This document shows positions 7,455 through 16,433 of a DNA stretch of 64,000 nucleotides, piece after piece. Positions within the stretch are counted from its first letter, which is position 1. Each line of letters starts with the position of its first letter. Both the position numbers and the translations under genes were made by a program. Source of the DNA: Acidimicrobiia bacterium (GTDB taxonomy: Bacteria > Actinomycetota > Acidimicrobiia > IMCC26256 > PALSA-610); NCBI GenBank assembly GCA_036271555.1, contig DATBAK010000005.1, positions 1-64,000 on the forward strand, given 5' to 3'. The notes beneath the pieces are model-generated. The model was given only the letters and a program-made list of their open reading frames with translations, searched no databases and was not told the origin of the DNA.

Positions 7455-10190
7455 ATGGCCACACCCGAGAAGCGCACCGTCGCGATCGTCCCCCACACGC
7501 ACTGGGATCGCGAGTGGTATTCGCCGTTCCAGGCCTTCCGGATGCGGCTCGTGAAGCTGCTCGACGCGCTGCTGCCGATGCTCGAATCGGACCTCTCCTA
7601 CGCGCGCTTCCTCCTCGACGGGCAGACGATGGTTCTCGACGACTACCTCGAGATCCGGCCCGAGGCCGCGGCCGCGCTCACGCGCCTCGCCGCGAGCGGG
7701 CGGCTCGCGGTCGGCCCGTGGATGGTCCTGATGGACGAGTTCATGGTGTCGGGCGAGACGCTCGTGCGCGACCTCCAGATGGGCATGGCGCGCGGCGCGC
7801 AGTTCGGCGGCGCGATGCAGGTCGGCTACCTGCCCGACATGTTCGGCCACGTCGCGCAGATGCCCCAGATCCTGCGACTCGCCGGCCTCGATCACGCGGT
7901 CGTATGGCGCGGTGTGCCGCTCGCGATCACGCAGACCGCGTTCTGGTGGGAAGCGCCCGACGGCTCACGCGTGCGCGCCGAGTACCTCTACGGCTCCTAC
8001 TCGAACGGTCGCGACATCCCCGACGACGCGAAGCAGCTCGTCGGTCGCGCGCGCGACTACGAAGCGGAGCTCGGTCCCGTGCGCATCGGCGACATGCTGC
8101 TGATGAACGGCACCGACCACCAGATGCCGCAGGCGTGGCTCGGTCGCGTCGTCGCCGAGGCGAACGACGTGCAGGACGACTACGAGTTCGTCGTCACGTC
8201 GCTCGCCGAGTACCTGCCGACGCAACCCGTCGACGACCTGGCCACGTGGCGCGGTGAGCTGCGTTCGGGTGCGCGCGCCAATGTGCTCATGGGTGTCGCG
8301 TCGAACCGCGTCGACATCCACCGCGGCTGCGCGGCGGCGGAGCGCGCGGTCGAGAAGCGCGCGGAGCCGTTGAGTGCGCTGTTCCGCGCGCCGCACGACT
8401 ACCCGCACGCGCTGCTCGAACTGGCCTGGAAGCTGCTCGTCGCGAACAGCGCGCACGACTCGTCGTGCGCGTGCAGCTCCGACGAGGTCGTCGACCAGGT
8501 CGGCGTGCGCTACGCCGAAGCGCGCCAGCTCGGCGACGGCCTCACCGTCGACGCGGTCTCCGACCTCGCGAGTGCGCTCGACGCCGAACCTCACGACCTC
8601 GTCATCGTCAACCCGACGGCACGCGCGCGCGGCGGGCTCGTCGAGCTCTCGTTGCCCGGGCACGGCCCCGCGCACGTCGTGGGGCGCGACGGTGTCGCGC
8701 ATCCCGCGCAGGTGCTCTCCGAGCGGGGCGGCATCGCGTTCGCCACCTCCGTCACCGGCAGCAAGGTGCGCTGGGTGCTCGACCTCATGCGCGGCACCGA
8801 GTTCGCAGGCAACTCCGTCGCACGCGTCGAGACCGAGACCGTCGCCGACGGCGCGTTCGAAGTCGCGCTCCACATCGCGACACCCGGCGACGACCTGAGC
8901 GACCTCGGCGAGCTGCGCGAGGAGATGCTGGCGCTCGGCGACGCGGGGCGCACGATTCGCGTGAAAGTTCACCGTCCGCCGAGCCGGCGCCTGCTCTTCG
9001 ACGCGGGATCGGTGGCCGGCTTCGGGTGGACGACGGTGCGCGCGGCCGAGGGCGAGGGACCCGCGAGCCCGGTGAGTGCTTCGGGGTCGGGGCTGCGCAA
9101 CGAGCACCTGACCGTCGCGGTCGACAGTGCAACCGGCACCTACTCCATCACGACCGACGGCGTGTCGGTGAGCGGCCTCGGCCGGCTCGTCGACGGCGGC
9201 GACGGCGGCGACACGTACAACTACTCGCCTCCCGAGACCGACGTCGTCGTCGACACACCGGAGTCGGTCGCGGTCACCGTCGTCGAGAGCGGCCCGGTGC
9301 GCGCACGGATCGAGATCGCCACTCGGTATCGGTGGCCGGCGGGCGCGCACGGCGATGGGCGCTCCTGTACCGCGCGCCGCGACGAGCTCGTCGACGTCAC
9401 CGTGCGCACCACCCTCGAGCTGCGCCCCGGCGAACGTTTCCTGCGCGTCCGCACCGAGCTCGAGAATCCGTGCGACGACCATCGCCTGCGCGCGCACTTC
9501 CCGCTGCCGGCGGTCGTGCGGGGCTCCGAGGCCGAGTGCGCGTTCTCGGTGGTGTCGCGCGGGCTCACCGCCGAGGGCGGCGACCTCGAGTTCGGGCTGC
9601 CGACGTTCGTGTCCCGCCGGTTCGTCGACGCGAGCGACGGCGCCGTCGGCCTCGCGCTGCTGCACGACGGCCTGCTCGAATACGAGATCGTGGGCGACGG
9701 CTCCGAGCTCGCGCTCACGCTGTTGCGCGCGGTCGGGTTCCTGTCGCGCAGCGAGCCGTCGCTGCGACCGAACCCCGCCGGCCCCGTCGACCCGGTGCGC
9801 GGCGCGCAGATGCGTGGCCGCAACGTGTGCGACTACGCGGTGCTCCCCCACCGCGGCGACTGGCGGGCCGCCGATCTCTACGGCGCGGCGGACGCGTTCA
9901 CGGTGCCGCTCGAGCGGGCGCGTGTCCCGGAGATCCGCAGCCGCAGGCTCCCCGAGACGGGCACCGCGCTCGAGGTTTCCGGCGCGGAGGTGTCGGCCGT
10001 CGCGCGCGACAACGGTGGTCTCGTCGTGCGGCTGTTCCGCACGGATGCCGGCGAGGGCGAGGTCACGATCGGTCAGGCGGGACTGCCGGCGCGGGGCTGG
10101 ATCGTCGACCTGCTCGGCGCGCCGCGCGAGCCGTTCGAGGGCGCGATCACGATGCGCCCGTGGGAGATCACGACCCTGCGCCTCTCCTGA
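7455..10190 (+). CDS. GH38 alpha-mannosidase / mannosylglycerate hydrolase-like
   Basis: The 911-residue enzyme has the GH38 zinc-site signature HTHWDREW near residue 14, the nucleophile loop D-M-F-G-H near residue 128, the L-M-N-G-T-D-H loop near residue 220 and a helical N-S-A-H-D-S-S-C-A-C-S block that replaces the usual N-x-x-H-D-x-x-x-G-[ST] motif. Long beta-sandwich domains follow to the C terminus, as in the MngB-type cytosolic branch. It should cleave alpha-mannosides; the natural substrate is uncertain. No signal peptide is seen. The ATG at 7455 is chosen because homologs begin just before the HTHWDREW motif. A strong hairpin follows 6 bases after the stop. Confidence 0.92.
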   Translation: MATPEKRTVAIVPHTHWDREWYSPFQAFRMRLVKLLDALLPMLESDLSYARFLLDGQTMVLDDYLEIRPEAAAALTRLAASGRLAVGPWMVLMDEFMVSGETLVRDLQMGMARGAQFGGAMQVGYLPDMFGHVAQMPQILRLAGLDHAVVWRGVPLAITQTAFWWEAPDGSRVRAEYLYGSYSNGRDIPDDAKQLVGRARDYEAELGPVRIGDMLLMNGTDHQMPQAWLGRVVAEANDVQDDYEFVVTSLAEYLPTQPVDDLATWRGELRSGARANVLMGVASNRVDIHRGCAAAERAVEKRAEPLSALFRAPHDYPHALLELAWKLLVANSAHDSSCACSSDEVVDQVGVRYAEARQLGDGLTVDAVSDLASALDAEPHDLVIVNPTARARGGLVELSLPGHGPAHVVGRDGVAHPAQVLSERGGIAFATSVTGSKVRWVLDLMRGTEFAGNSVARVETETVADGAFEVALHIATPGDDLSDLGELREEMLALGDAGRTIRVKVHRPPSRRLLFDAGSVAGFGWTTVRAAEGEGPASPVSASGSGLRNEHLTVAVDSATGTYSITTDGVSVSGLGRLVDGGDGGDTYNYSPPETDVVVDTPESVAVTVVESGPVRARIEIATRYRWPAGAHGDGRSCTARRDELVDVTVRTTLELRPGERFLRVRTELENPCDDHRLRAHFPLPAVVRGSEAECAFSVVSRGLTAEGGDLEFGLPTFVSRRFVDASDGAVGLALLHDGLLEYEIVGDGSELALTLLRAVGFLSRSEPSLRPNPAGPVDPVRGAQMRGRNVCDYAVLPHRGDWRAADLYGAADAFTVPLERARVPEIRSRRLPETGTALEVSGAEVSAVARDNGGLVVRLFRTDAGEGEVTIGQAGLPARGWIVDLLGAPREPFEGAITMRPWEITTLRLS

Positions 10191-10196
10191 CCTTCT

Positions 10197-10240
10197 GTGG
10201 TACTGCGTTACCGGCGTATCGCCGGGTAACGCAGTACCAC
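10197..10240. repeat. Dispersed palindromic element, copy 1 (probable bidirectional terminator)
   Basis: A perfect 16-bp inverted repeat GTGGTACTGCGTTACC / GGTAACGCAGTACCAC flanks a 12-base centre that itself contains GGC...GCC. It starts 6 bases after the mannosidase stop, between convergent genes. The outer 13 bases of each arm recur exactly at 63566-63609, again right after a stop codon between convergent genes. No U-tract follows. Confidence 0.9.
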
Positions 10241-10288
10241 GGCACCACCCGCACCACCGCACCACGGCACCACCGCGCTCGGGCGCGC

Positions 10289-11413
10289 TCAGCCGCGGAC
10301 GACGGTGAAGCCCGGGACGAGCTCGGCGAAGCCCGCGAGCGTGTAGAGGTCGGGGCCGAGGAAGCGGTAGCGGTCGCTCAGCGGTCGGAGGCGGTTCTCG
10401 ATGTCGCCCGCGACCACGATGCAGCCCGGCGCGGCGGACGCGCACAAGCGCGCCGCGAGGTTCACGAACGGGCCGTAGACGTCGCCGCCGCGCACGATCA
10501 CCGATCCGAACGCGAGCCCCACCCGCAATGGTGGAAGCTGCTTGTCCGCCGCGCACGCGGCGACGAGATCGAGCGCGAGGTCGCACGCGACTCCCGGCGC
10601 GGGCGTCATGAACATCACCGCGTCGCCGATGCGCTTCACGACGTTCGCACCCGCACCCGCGACGATGTCGAACGCGATCGCCTCGAACGCGTCGATCATC
10701 ATCACGAGCGCGGCCGGATCGAGCCGCCCCGACAGGCTCGTGTACCCGGACAGGTCGGCGAACCCGATCGCGAGGTCGACCGCGTTCGTACGCGTCGGCG
10801 ACGCGCCGGAGTCGCTGTAACGCCGACCGACGGCATCGAGGTGGTGGCGGTGCAACGTGTCGACCGCGGCCGACACCTGCGGGAACATCTCGGTCACCAT
10901 CGCGACGTAGCTCTGCGCGATCTTCACGTAGTCCTGCTCGTCGACGAGCGGCGCCTCGATCGTCGACCGCAGCAGCGCGGTCTCGGCCTCCGCCATCGAC
11001 GCGGTCGCGCTCCCCATGATGCGGACGAGCTGTTCGAGTCGCTCGGCGCCGACGACGTCGCTCATCAGACGGAAGAAGACGAACATCTCGAGGTCGCGCT
11101 CGCTGAACCGGCGTTCGTGCCGGCGCGGGTCCGCGAATCCCGCGGCGCGCCACAGGCGCCCGACGGTGACCTCGTCGAGCCCCGTGCGCTGCGCGAGCTC
11201 CGGGAGCGTGCAACGGGCGCCGTCGGGTCGCAGGCGGTTCAGCGCGGCGACGCTCATGATCCGTTGCTCGTCGTGCGCCTGCACGAGCTCGGGAACCGAC
11301 AGCCCGAGCGCGAGGAGGTATTCGAGCAGTGCGAGACGCGCGAACGCGTCCGGTGCGTCCGGGTCGTAGAGGCCGGCCGCGGTCAGCATCTCGTCGAGGC
11401 GCTCGTCGCTCAC
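10289..11413 (-). CDS. Class III adenylate cyclase with N-terminal regulatory (pH-sensor-like) domain
   Basis: The 374-residue protein has an N-terminal helical region (about 1-190) with an R-T-G-L-D-E-V-T-V-G-R-L-W-R-A-A-G block, resembling the autoinhibitory pH-sensing domain of mycobacterial Rv1264. A class III catalytic domain follows: metal-binding Asp in GFADLSGYTS, K-R-I-G-D-A-V-M-F with the second metal Asp and a substrate-selecting Lys, a G-G-D-V-Y-G Asp, and transition-state Asn/Arg in VNLAARLC. All key residues for an active adenylate cyclase are present. The start is the GTG at 11413, overlapping the TGA of the upstream gene (GTGA), which marks translational coupling. Upstream in-frame sequence is an Arg-rich shadow of the neighbouring gene. 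Confidence 0.87.
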   Translation of the reverse strand: MSDERLDEMLTAAGLYDPDAPDAFARLALLEYLLALGLSVPELVQAHDEQRIMSVAALNRLRPDGARCTLPELAQRTGLDEVTVGRLWRAAGFADPRRHERRFSERDLEMFVFFRLMSDVVGAERLEQLVRIMGSATASMAEAETALLRSTIEAPLVDEQDYVKIAQSYVAMVTEMFPQVSAAVDTLHRHHLDAVGRRYSDSGASPTRTNAVDLAIGFADLSGYTSLSGRLDPAALVMMIDAFEAIAFDIVAGAGANVVKRIGDAVMFMTPAPGVACDLALDLVAACAADKQLPPLRVGLAFGSVIVRGGDVYGPFVNLAARLCASAAPGCIVVAGDIENRLRPLSDRYRFLGPDLYTLAGFAELVPGFTVVRG

Positions 11414-12681
11414 GAGAAGCTCCCCGGTTCGTCGACGACCGCGCCCGACACGACCGGCGCGGCCGAGCCCAACGACAGCAGCCGCGACGCGTCGACTTCC
11501 GCGAGCAACGCCTCGCCGTTCCCGCCGACACCCGACCACGCCGCGTCGAGCGCCGGCGCGCGCAACGACAGTCGCTCCGGAATGTCCCACAACAGCGCGG
11601 GCCGTGCGCCGTGCCAGCGCAGCGCGAACGACACGGGTCCGAGCGCCGTCGGCGCGTCGTGCACCGCGACCGGCTGACCGAGCCACTCGACCGGGAACGA
11701 CGGCAACATGACGACATCATCGTCCTCGACGCGCAGCAACGCGTCGCGCACCGCGAGCAGCCACTCCGCCGCGCCGCGCGCCGTCGCCCCCGCGGGCTCG
11801 GCGGTCGCGCGCAACCGCGGCCATGGGTCCTCGCGCACGTCGGCCGCGCGATCACGGCCCTCGTCGAGCCCCCAGGCCCCGCTCGCCGCGGCGACGAGCC
11901 GGTCCCGCCCACCGCCGAGCATCAACGTGACCCGCGCCGCGTCGACGGCCCGGTCCAGTGCCTCCTCGGGCAGCTCGACGCGCATTCCCCGTTGGTCGAG
12001 CGACGCGTCCCACCCGCGCTCGACGTCGTCGGCCGACGGGAGCTGCGCGACTGCGACCGAGGTCGCGCCCGGCAGCGCGGTGGCGGCCGCGATACGCGTT
12101 CGAGTCCGGTGCGCGAGCGGGAACAGCACCGCGACCTCGAGGTCGCCGCGCCGCGCCGCGACCGGCTCGAACGAACCGCTCGCGGCGTCGCCGCCGAGCA
12201 CGCGCTCGCGCACGCCGCGCGCACGGGGCTCGACCGCCCATCGCAACGGTGCGCGCGGCAACGTCACGAGCGCGCGGTCGTCGATGCGCAGCGTCGTGCC
12301 GTCGAGCGCGACGCGTCCGATGCGATAGCCGGGCGCGGCGCGCAGCACCCACGCGACGACCACCGGACCCGGCGACTCGTTCTCGAGGTCCGCGACCACC
12401 CACGGCACCGGTGATCCCGCGCACGCGTAGCCGCGCAGCACGACCTCGCCGCCCGGCACGCGCACGCGCGCGTCGACCGCCGGCGCGCGGCCCGGCCGCA
12501 CCGCGCGCCCCGCGCCCTCCGACGGGAGGTGCCACGCGTCGTCGGCGCCGATCCACCAGTCGATCTCGATGCCGGCGAGATCGAGCACGAGCGTTCCGTG
12601 CTCACCGGCCGCGCCGACCACACCGTCGGCCAGCGTGCCGAGAGGCGAGACGATCGGTTGGTCGGACGGCGAGCCCCGCAC
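11410..12681 (-). CDS. Unknown protein with beta-sandwich, glycosidase-accessory-like character
   Basis: About 423 residues from a GTG at 12681; the frame is open further upstream but overlaps the neighbouring gene and becomes Ser/Arg-rich. The N-terminal half is beta-rich (L-D-L-A-G-I-E-I-D-W-W-I-G, P-W-V-V-A-D-L-E-N-E). The C-terminal part, with E-W-L-L-A-V-R-D-A-L-L-R, V-V-M-L-P-S-F-P-V-E-W-L-G-Q and A-L-R-W-H-G-A-R-P-A-L-L-W, looks like the terminal beta domains of GH15/GH63-type or rhamnosidase-like enzymes. No catalytic (alpha/alpha)6 core is obvious, so enzymatic activity is doubtful. It is coupled to the downstream cyclase by a 4-base overlap. Function not recognised. Confidence 0.72.
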   Translation of the reverse strand: MRGSPSDQPIVSPLGTLADGVVGAAGEHGTLVLDLAGIEIDWWIGADDAWHLPSEGAGRAVRPGRAPAVDARVRVPGGEVVLRGYACAGSPVPWVVADLENESPGPVVVAWVLRAAPGYRIGRVALDGTTLRIDDRALVTLPRAPLRWAVEPRARGVRERVLGGDAASGSFEPVAARRGDLEVAVLFPLAHRTRTRIAAATALPGATSVAVAQLPSADDVERGWDASLDQRGMRVELPEEALDRAVDAARVTLMLGGGRDRLVAAASGAWGLDEGRDRAADVREDPWPRLRATAEPAGATARGAAEWLLAVRDALLRVEDDDVVMLPSFPVEWLGQPVAVHDAPTALGPVSFALRWHGARPALLWDIPERLSLRAPALDAAWSGVGGNGEALLAEVDASRLLSLGSAAPVVSGAVVDEPGSFS

Positions 12682-12715
12682 CCGTGCATGCTCGCGCGAG
12701 CGTGCACCGCGCCGC

Positions 12716-13342
12716 TCAGCCGGTGGAGAGCTCCACGAACACGACCGCCTGCCCTCGCGGTACGGCAATCGTCGTGCCGCCGAGCTCGAACGAGGTCCGT
12801 CCCGATTCGAGCGGGATGACCTCGACGATGACGAATCCGCCCGCGCCTCGCTCCCACTCCTCGAGACCACGGTGGGCGAATCCGGCGCGCTGCAGCGCGG
12901 TCCCGACGACGTTCTCGAGATTCGTGGCCGACTCATCGGTCGCCCCGAGCGCGATCTCGCGTTCGGGATGGTTGCCGAGATCGAAGCCGTCGAACTGGTG
13001 GCGATCGGCGATCACGGTTCCGAGATCGGCGACGCGCACGTCGGCGACCGCGCGGTCGATGCGGCGCACCTCGGCGTGGGTCTGTTGGAGGTCGTCGTAC
13101 ACGAACCACGCGATCAGGACGGCGATGAGGGCGATGCCCGCATAGCCGAGGATGATCCCCGCGAGCGCGAGCCCACCGCCGCGCAACGACGGATCTCGTC
13201 GGATGCGCCGGCGTGCGAGGTGTCCGGTGACGATCGCGACGATCGCGGCGAGCACTGGCAGCAGGATCTGCGCGATCGCGGCCGCGATCGACGCGATCGC
13301 GAGCTGCGAGGGACGCCGCCCTTCCCCCACCGGCGGCTCCAC
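12716..13342 (-). CDS. Two-helix membrane protein (DUF4190-like) with C-terminal extracytoplasmic domain
   Basis: A GTG at 13342 shares one base with the gpsA TAG stop (TAGTG), and homologous character begins there (E-P-P-V-G-E-G-R-R-P-S-Q-L-A-I-A-S-I). Two hydrophobic helices near residues 15-38 and 55-78, joined by a short Arg-rich loop and G-G-L-A-L-A-G-I-I-L-G, match the DUF4190 arrangement. A roughly 125-residue soluble domain follows and probably lies outside the membrane. It belongs to the plsC-gpsA operon. Role unknown. Confidence 0.75.
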   Translation of the reverse strand: MEPPVGEGRRPSQLAIASIAAAIAQILLPVLAAIVAIVTGHLARRRIRRDPSLRGGGLALAGIILGYAGIALIAVLIAWFVYDDLQQTHAEVRRIDRAVADVRVADLGTVIADRHQFDGFDLGNHPEREIALGATDESATNLENVVGTALQRAGFAHRGLEEWERGAGGFVIVEVIPLESGRTSFELGGTTIAVPRGQAVVFVELSTG

Positions 13343-14388
13343 TACGTCGGGCGGATCCCGTGCAGCTCGGGCCGCGCCTTGCGGCCCATGAGCTCGGGCA
13401 CGAGGTCCGCGGGCCGCGCGCCTTCGTACAGCACGCGCCCCACGAACTCGGCGAGCGGCATCTCGACCTTCTCGCGCGCCGCGATCTCGAGCACCGCGGC
13501 GGTCGTCTTCACGCCCTCGGCGACCATGTTCATCTGCGCCACGATCTCGTCGAGCGGGCGACCGTGCCCGAGCTCGACGCCGACGTGACGGTTGCGACTC
13601 TGCGGGCTGCTGCACGTCGCGATCAAGTCGCCCATGCCCGCGAGGCCGGCGAACGTGAGCGGATCGCCACCGAGCGCGACGCCGAGACGCGCGAGCTCCG
13701 CGAGACCACGCGTGATGAGCGCGGCCTTCGTGTTGTCGCCGTAGCCGAGTCCGTGCGCCATGCCCGCGCCGATCGCGAGGACGTTCTTGAGCGCACCCGC
13801 GATCTCACACCCGACGACGTCGGGGTTCGTGTACACGCGGAACGTGCCGCCCATGAAGAGCTGCTGGAGGCGCTCGGCGACCGCGTGGTCGCGCATGGCG
13901 ACGACCGTCGCGGTCGGCTGACCGGACGCCACCTCGCGCGCAAGGTTCGGACCGGTCAGCACGCCGATGCGACCACCGTCGTGCCCGTCGAGCACCTGCG
14001 CGGCGACCTCCGTCATGCGCAGGTTCGTGTCGCGCTCGACGCCCTTCGAGAGGCTCACGATCGACGCGCCCGCGTCGACGAACGGCGCGGCATCCGTGAG
14101 CACCGCGCGCATCCCGTGCGACGGCACCGCGAGCACGACGACGTCGGCACCCGTGCACGCGTGCTCCAGCGACGCGGTCGCGCACAGTCCCGTCGGCAAC
14201 GGGATGCCCTCGAGGTACTGCGGGTTCTCGTGGCGCTCGTCGATCGTCCTCGCGAGATCGGCGTTGCGCGCCCAGAGCAAGGTCGACGCCTGCTTCGCCG
14301 CGAGCGCGGCCACGGTCGTGCCCCACGAACCCGCGCCGATCACCGCGACTCTCACGCGCTCGCTCACTGGCGCTTCGAGTGAGCTCAC
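13342..14388 (-). CDS. gpsA: Glycerol-3-phosphate dehydrogenase [NAD(P)+]
   Basis: GpsA reduces dihydroxyacetone phosphate to sn-glycerol-3-phosphate for phospholipid synthesis. The N-terminal dinucleotide site reads VAVIGAGSWGTTVAALAA; further family blocks are L-S-K-G-V-E, T-G-P-N-L-A-R-E-V, catalytic Lys in G-A-L-K-N-V-L-A-I-G-A-G, and G-L-A-G-M-G-D-L-I-A-T-C. The chosen GTG at 14388 overlaps the plsC TGA (GTGA) and gives 348 residues; a GTG at 14367 would give 341, closer to the family norm. Downstream of plsC, it supplies the acceptor for acyl transfer. Confidence 0.95.
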   Translation of the reverse strand: MSSLEAPVSERVRVAVIGAGSWGTTVAALAAKQASTLLWARNADLARTIDERHENPQYLEGIPLPTGLCATASLEHACTGADVVVLAVPSHGMRAVLTDAAPFVDAGASIVSLSKGVERDTNLRMTEVAAQVLDGHDGGRIGVLTGPNLAREVASGQPTATVVAMRDHAVAERLQQLFMGGTFRVYTNPDVVGCEIAGALKNVLAIGAGMAHGLGYGDNTKAALITRGLAELARLGVALGGDPLTFAGLAGMGDLIATCSSPQSRNRHVGVELGHGRPLDEIVAQMNMVAEGVKTTAAVLEIAAREKVEMPLAEFVGRVLYEGARPADLVPELMGRKARPELHGIRPT

Positions 14389-15092
14389 GCGGCCGTGCGG
14401 CAGCTGCGCAGCACCGCGGTCTCCGGCTCGCGCCACCACCAGAGGTCTCCCGGCGCCGGCCGCTGCGGGTAGATCGCGCGCGCCCGCGCGGTGCACGCGC
14501 AGATCGCGCTCATGATGCGGTCGGTCGCGTCACGGATGTCGTCGTCGGGTCCGACCGCGATCGGCTCGCCGAGCACCGCGGTCTGTGCGATCCCCCACCG
14601 ATATTTCGGCTTGCGGCCCTTGAACATGATGCGGTGGGTGCCCCACAGCCCGACCGGCGTGACGGGCACACCGCTCTCCTGCGCGAGTCGCGCGGTGCCG
14701 GACTTGCCGACCATCGGCTCGAGGTCGAGTGAGATCGTGCCTTCCGGGAACACGGTGACGCACTCGCCCGCGCGCAACGCGTCGACGGCCGCGACGAGCG
14801 ACGAGGCCGCGTCCTGCGCGCCGCGCTTCACTGGGATCTGGTGCACCGACCGCAACGCGGGGCCGAGCCCGGGCTTGTCGAACAATTCGGCCTTCGCGAG
14901 GAAGCGCACGCGCCGGCCGCGGCGATCGGCGAGCCACGCGAGCGTGAAGGGATCGAGGTACGAGATGTGGTTGCTCGCGACGATCGCCGCACCCCGCTCG
15001 GGGATCCGGTCACCGCCCTCGATCGACCAGTCGAGTCCCCACCGCAACCACGGGTACACGACTCCCTTCGCCAGGGAGTACAGCGGTTCCAC
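14385..15092 (-). CDS. plsC: 1-acyl-sn-glycerol-3-phosphate acyltransferase
   Basis: This 235-residue membrane-associated enzyme acylates lysophosphatidic acid. The acyltransferase motif I N-H-I-S-Y-L-D (catalytic H-x4-D) lies near residue 40, and motif III F-P-E-G-T-I near residue 115. The GTG at 15092 is chosen because the upstream frame is Arg-rich shadow of the divergent cofC gene, whose start is only 20 bases away. It heads an operon with gpsA, the DUF4190-like protein, the 423-residue unknown and the cyclase, the first four genes being tightly spaced or overlapping. Confidence 0.93.
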   Translation of the reverse strand: MEPLYSLAKGVVYPWLRWGLDWSIEGGDRIPERGAAIVASNHISYLDPFTLAWLADRRGRRVRFLAKAELFDKPGLGPALRSVHQIPVKRGAQDAASSLVAAVDALRAGECVTVFPEGTISLDLEPMVGKSGTARLAQESGVPVTPVGLWGTHRIMFKGRKPKYRWGIAQTAVLGEPIAVGPDDDIRDATDRIMSAICACTARARAIYPQRPAPGDLWWWREPETAVLRSCRTAA

Positions 15093-15112
15093 GCCGGTAG
15101 CATACGCAGACC

Positions 15113-15718
15113 ATGTCTCGGTCTTCCTCGCTGCTCGCCGAGGCCGGTGTGGTGATTCCCGTGCGCTCGTTCGTGCGCGGCAAGTCTCGCCTCGCGGGCA
15201 CGCTCGACGCCGACGCGCACGAGGCGTTCGTGCGCGAGCTCGCCGGACGCGCGGCCGACGCAGCACGCGGACATCCGACGGTCGTCGTCACGGACGCGCC
15301 CGAAGTGCTCGCGTGGGCGGATACGCGCGGCATGTCGACGATCCCCGATCGCGGCTCGCTCGACGCCGCCGCGCACGACGGACGCGCGTGGGTCGCCGAG
15401 CGGGGTTGCACTCGGGTCGTCGTCGTGCACGCCGACCTCCCCGACATCACGTCGCTCGCCGCCGTCGCCGGCGACGGCGCCACGCCCGTCGCGGTGATCG
15501 TCCCCTGCCACCGCGACGACGGCACGCCGGTGCTGTCGCTCCCGGTCGCGGCGCCCTTCGACTTCGCCTACGGCCCGGGCTCGTTCGAGCGCCACGTCGC
15601 GACCGCCCGCGCAGCCGGCCTCGACGTCCGCATCGTGCAGGATCCCGCGCTGCGCTTCGACGTCGACGGCCCCGACGACCTCGCCGCGGTGCTCGATCGC
15701 CGGCCGGCCGCGCGATGA
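15113..15718 (+). CDS. cofC: Phosphoenolpyruvate/2-phospholactate guanylyltransferase for coenzyme F420
   Basis: CofC (FbiD in mycobacteria) transfers GMP onto phosphoenolpyruvate or phospholactate to start F420 side-chain assembly. The 201-residue protein has the nucleotidyltransferase opening V-V-I-P-V-R-S-F-V-R-G-K-S-R-L, H-A-D-L-P for metal and substrate binding, and F-A-Y-G-P-G-S-F-E-R-H near residue 155. It is divergent from plsC-gpsA, the same arrangement as gpsA2-fbiD in Mycobacterium tuberculosis. The stop overlaps the next gene's ATG (ATGA). The two LLM-family oxidoreductases in this window are plausible users of F420. Confidence 0.93.
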   Translation: MSRSSSLLAEAGVVIPVRSFVRGKSRLAGTLDADAHEAFVRELAGRAADAARGHPTVVVTDAPEVLAWADTRGMSTIPDRGSLDAAAHDGRAWVAERGCTRVVVVHADLPDITSLAAVAGDGATPVAVIVPCHRDDGTPVLSLPVAAPFDFAYGPGSFERHVATARAAGLDVRIVQDPALRFDVDGPDDLAAVLDRRPAAR

Positions 15719-16428
15719 CCGACCTCCCCGTGCCCGAGCGCGCCCTCGCCATCGGCGCGCACCCCGACGACATCGAGTTCGGTTGCGGCGCGACCCTCGC
15801 CAAGTGGGCCGCGGCCGGCTGCGCGGTCACGATGCTCGTGCTCACCGACGGTTCGAAGGGCTCGTGGGACGCGACCGCCAGCACCGACGCGCTCGCCGAG
15901 AGTCGCCGGCTCGAGCAGAAGGCCGCCGCCGCGGCACTCGGCGCGCGCGACGTGCAGTTCCTCGACCGCGTCGACGGTGAGCTCGTGTCGGGACGGCGCG
16001 AGCAGGCCGAGGTGTGCGCGGTGATCCGCGCCGCGCGGCCCGACGTCGTCTTCGGTCACGACCCGTGGAAGCGCTATCGCATCCATCCCGACCATCGGCA
16101 CGCGGGCTGGATCACGCTCGACGCGATCGTCGCGGCGCGTGATCCGCACTTCTTCCCCGAGCAGCCCGACCCGCCGCACCGTCCGTCGCGAGCGCTGCTG
16201 TTCGAAGCGGAGGAGATCGATCACCACGAAGACGTCGACGGCTGGCTCGACGCGAAGGTTGCGTCGTTGCTCGCGCATCGCAGCCAGTGGCGGTCGACGA
16301 TGAGCATCACCGACGACGGCAACGGTCGCGAGGCGTTCGTCGCGGAGGTGCACGACGACGCGGTGCGCGACGCGCACGGCTCCGACCTGCGCGTCGCCGA
16401 AGCCTTCAAGCTGCTGACCGACCTGTAG
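15715..16428 (+). CDS. PIG-L (LmbE-like) zinc deacetylase
   Basis: The 237-residue protein shows the LmbE zinc-site motif A-H-P-D-D near residue 18 and a second histidine motif H-P-D-H-R-H near residue 123. Family members remove acetyl groups from N-acetylglucosamine derivatives, for example in mycothiol synthesis or detoxification (MshB, Mca). Which substrate is used here cannot be told. It is translationally coupled to cofC by ATGA at 15715-15718. A hairpin terminator follows. Confidence 0.9.
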   Translation: MTDLPVPERALAIGAHPDDIEFGCGATLAKWAAAGCAVTMLVLTDGSKGSWDATASTDALAESRRLEQKAAAAALGARDVQFLDRVDGELVSGRREQAEVCAVIRAARPDVVFGHDPWKRYRIHPDHRHAGWITLDAIVAARDPHFFPEQPDPPHRPSRALLFEAEEIDHHEDVDGWLDAKVASLLAHRSQWRSTMSITDDGNGREAFVAEVHDDAVRDAHGSDLRVAEAFKLLTDL

Positions 16429-16433
16429 ACGCG

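Noticed and set aside
8465-11677. Very long Arg-rich open frame on the plus strand across the mannosidase and cyclase genes
   Set aside because: It is a shadow of the mannosidase (another frame) and of the cyclase and its neighbour (antisense); composition is dominated by Arg/Ala and it has no domain.
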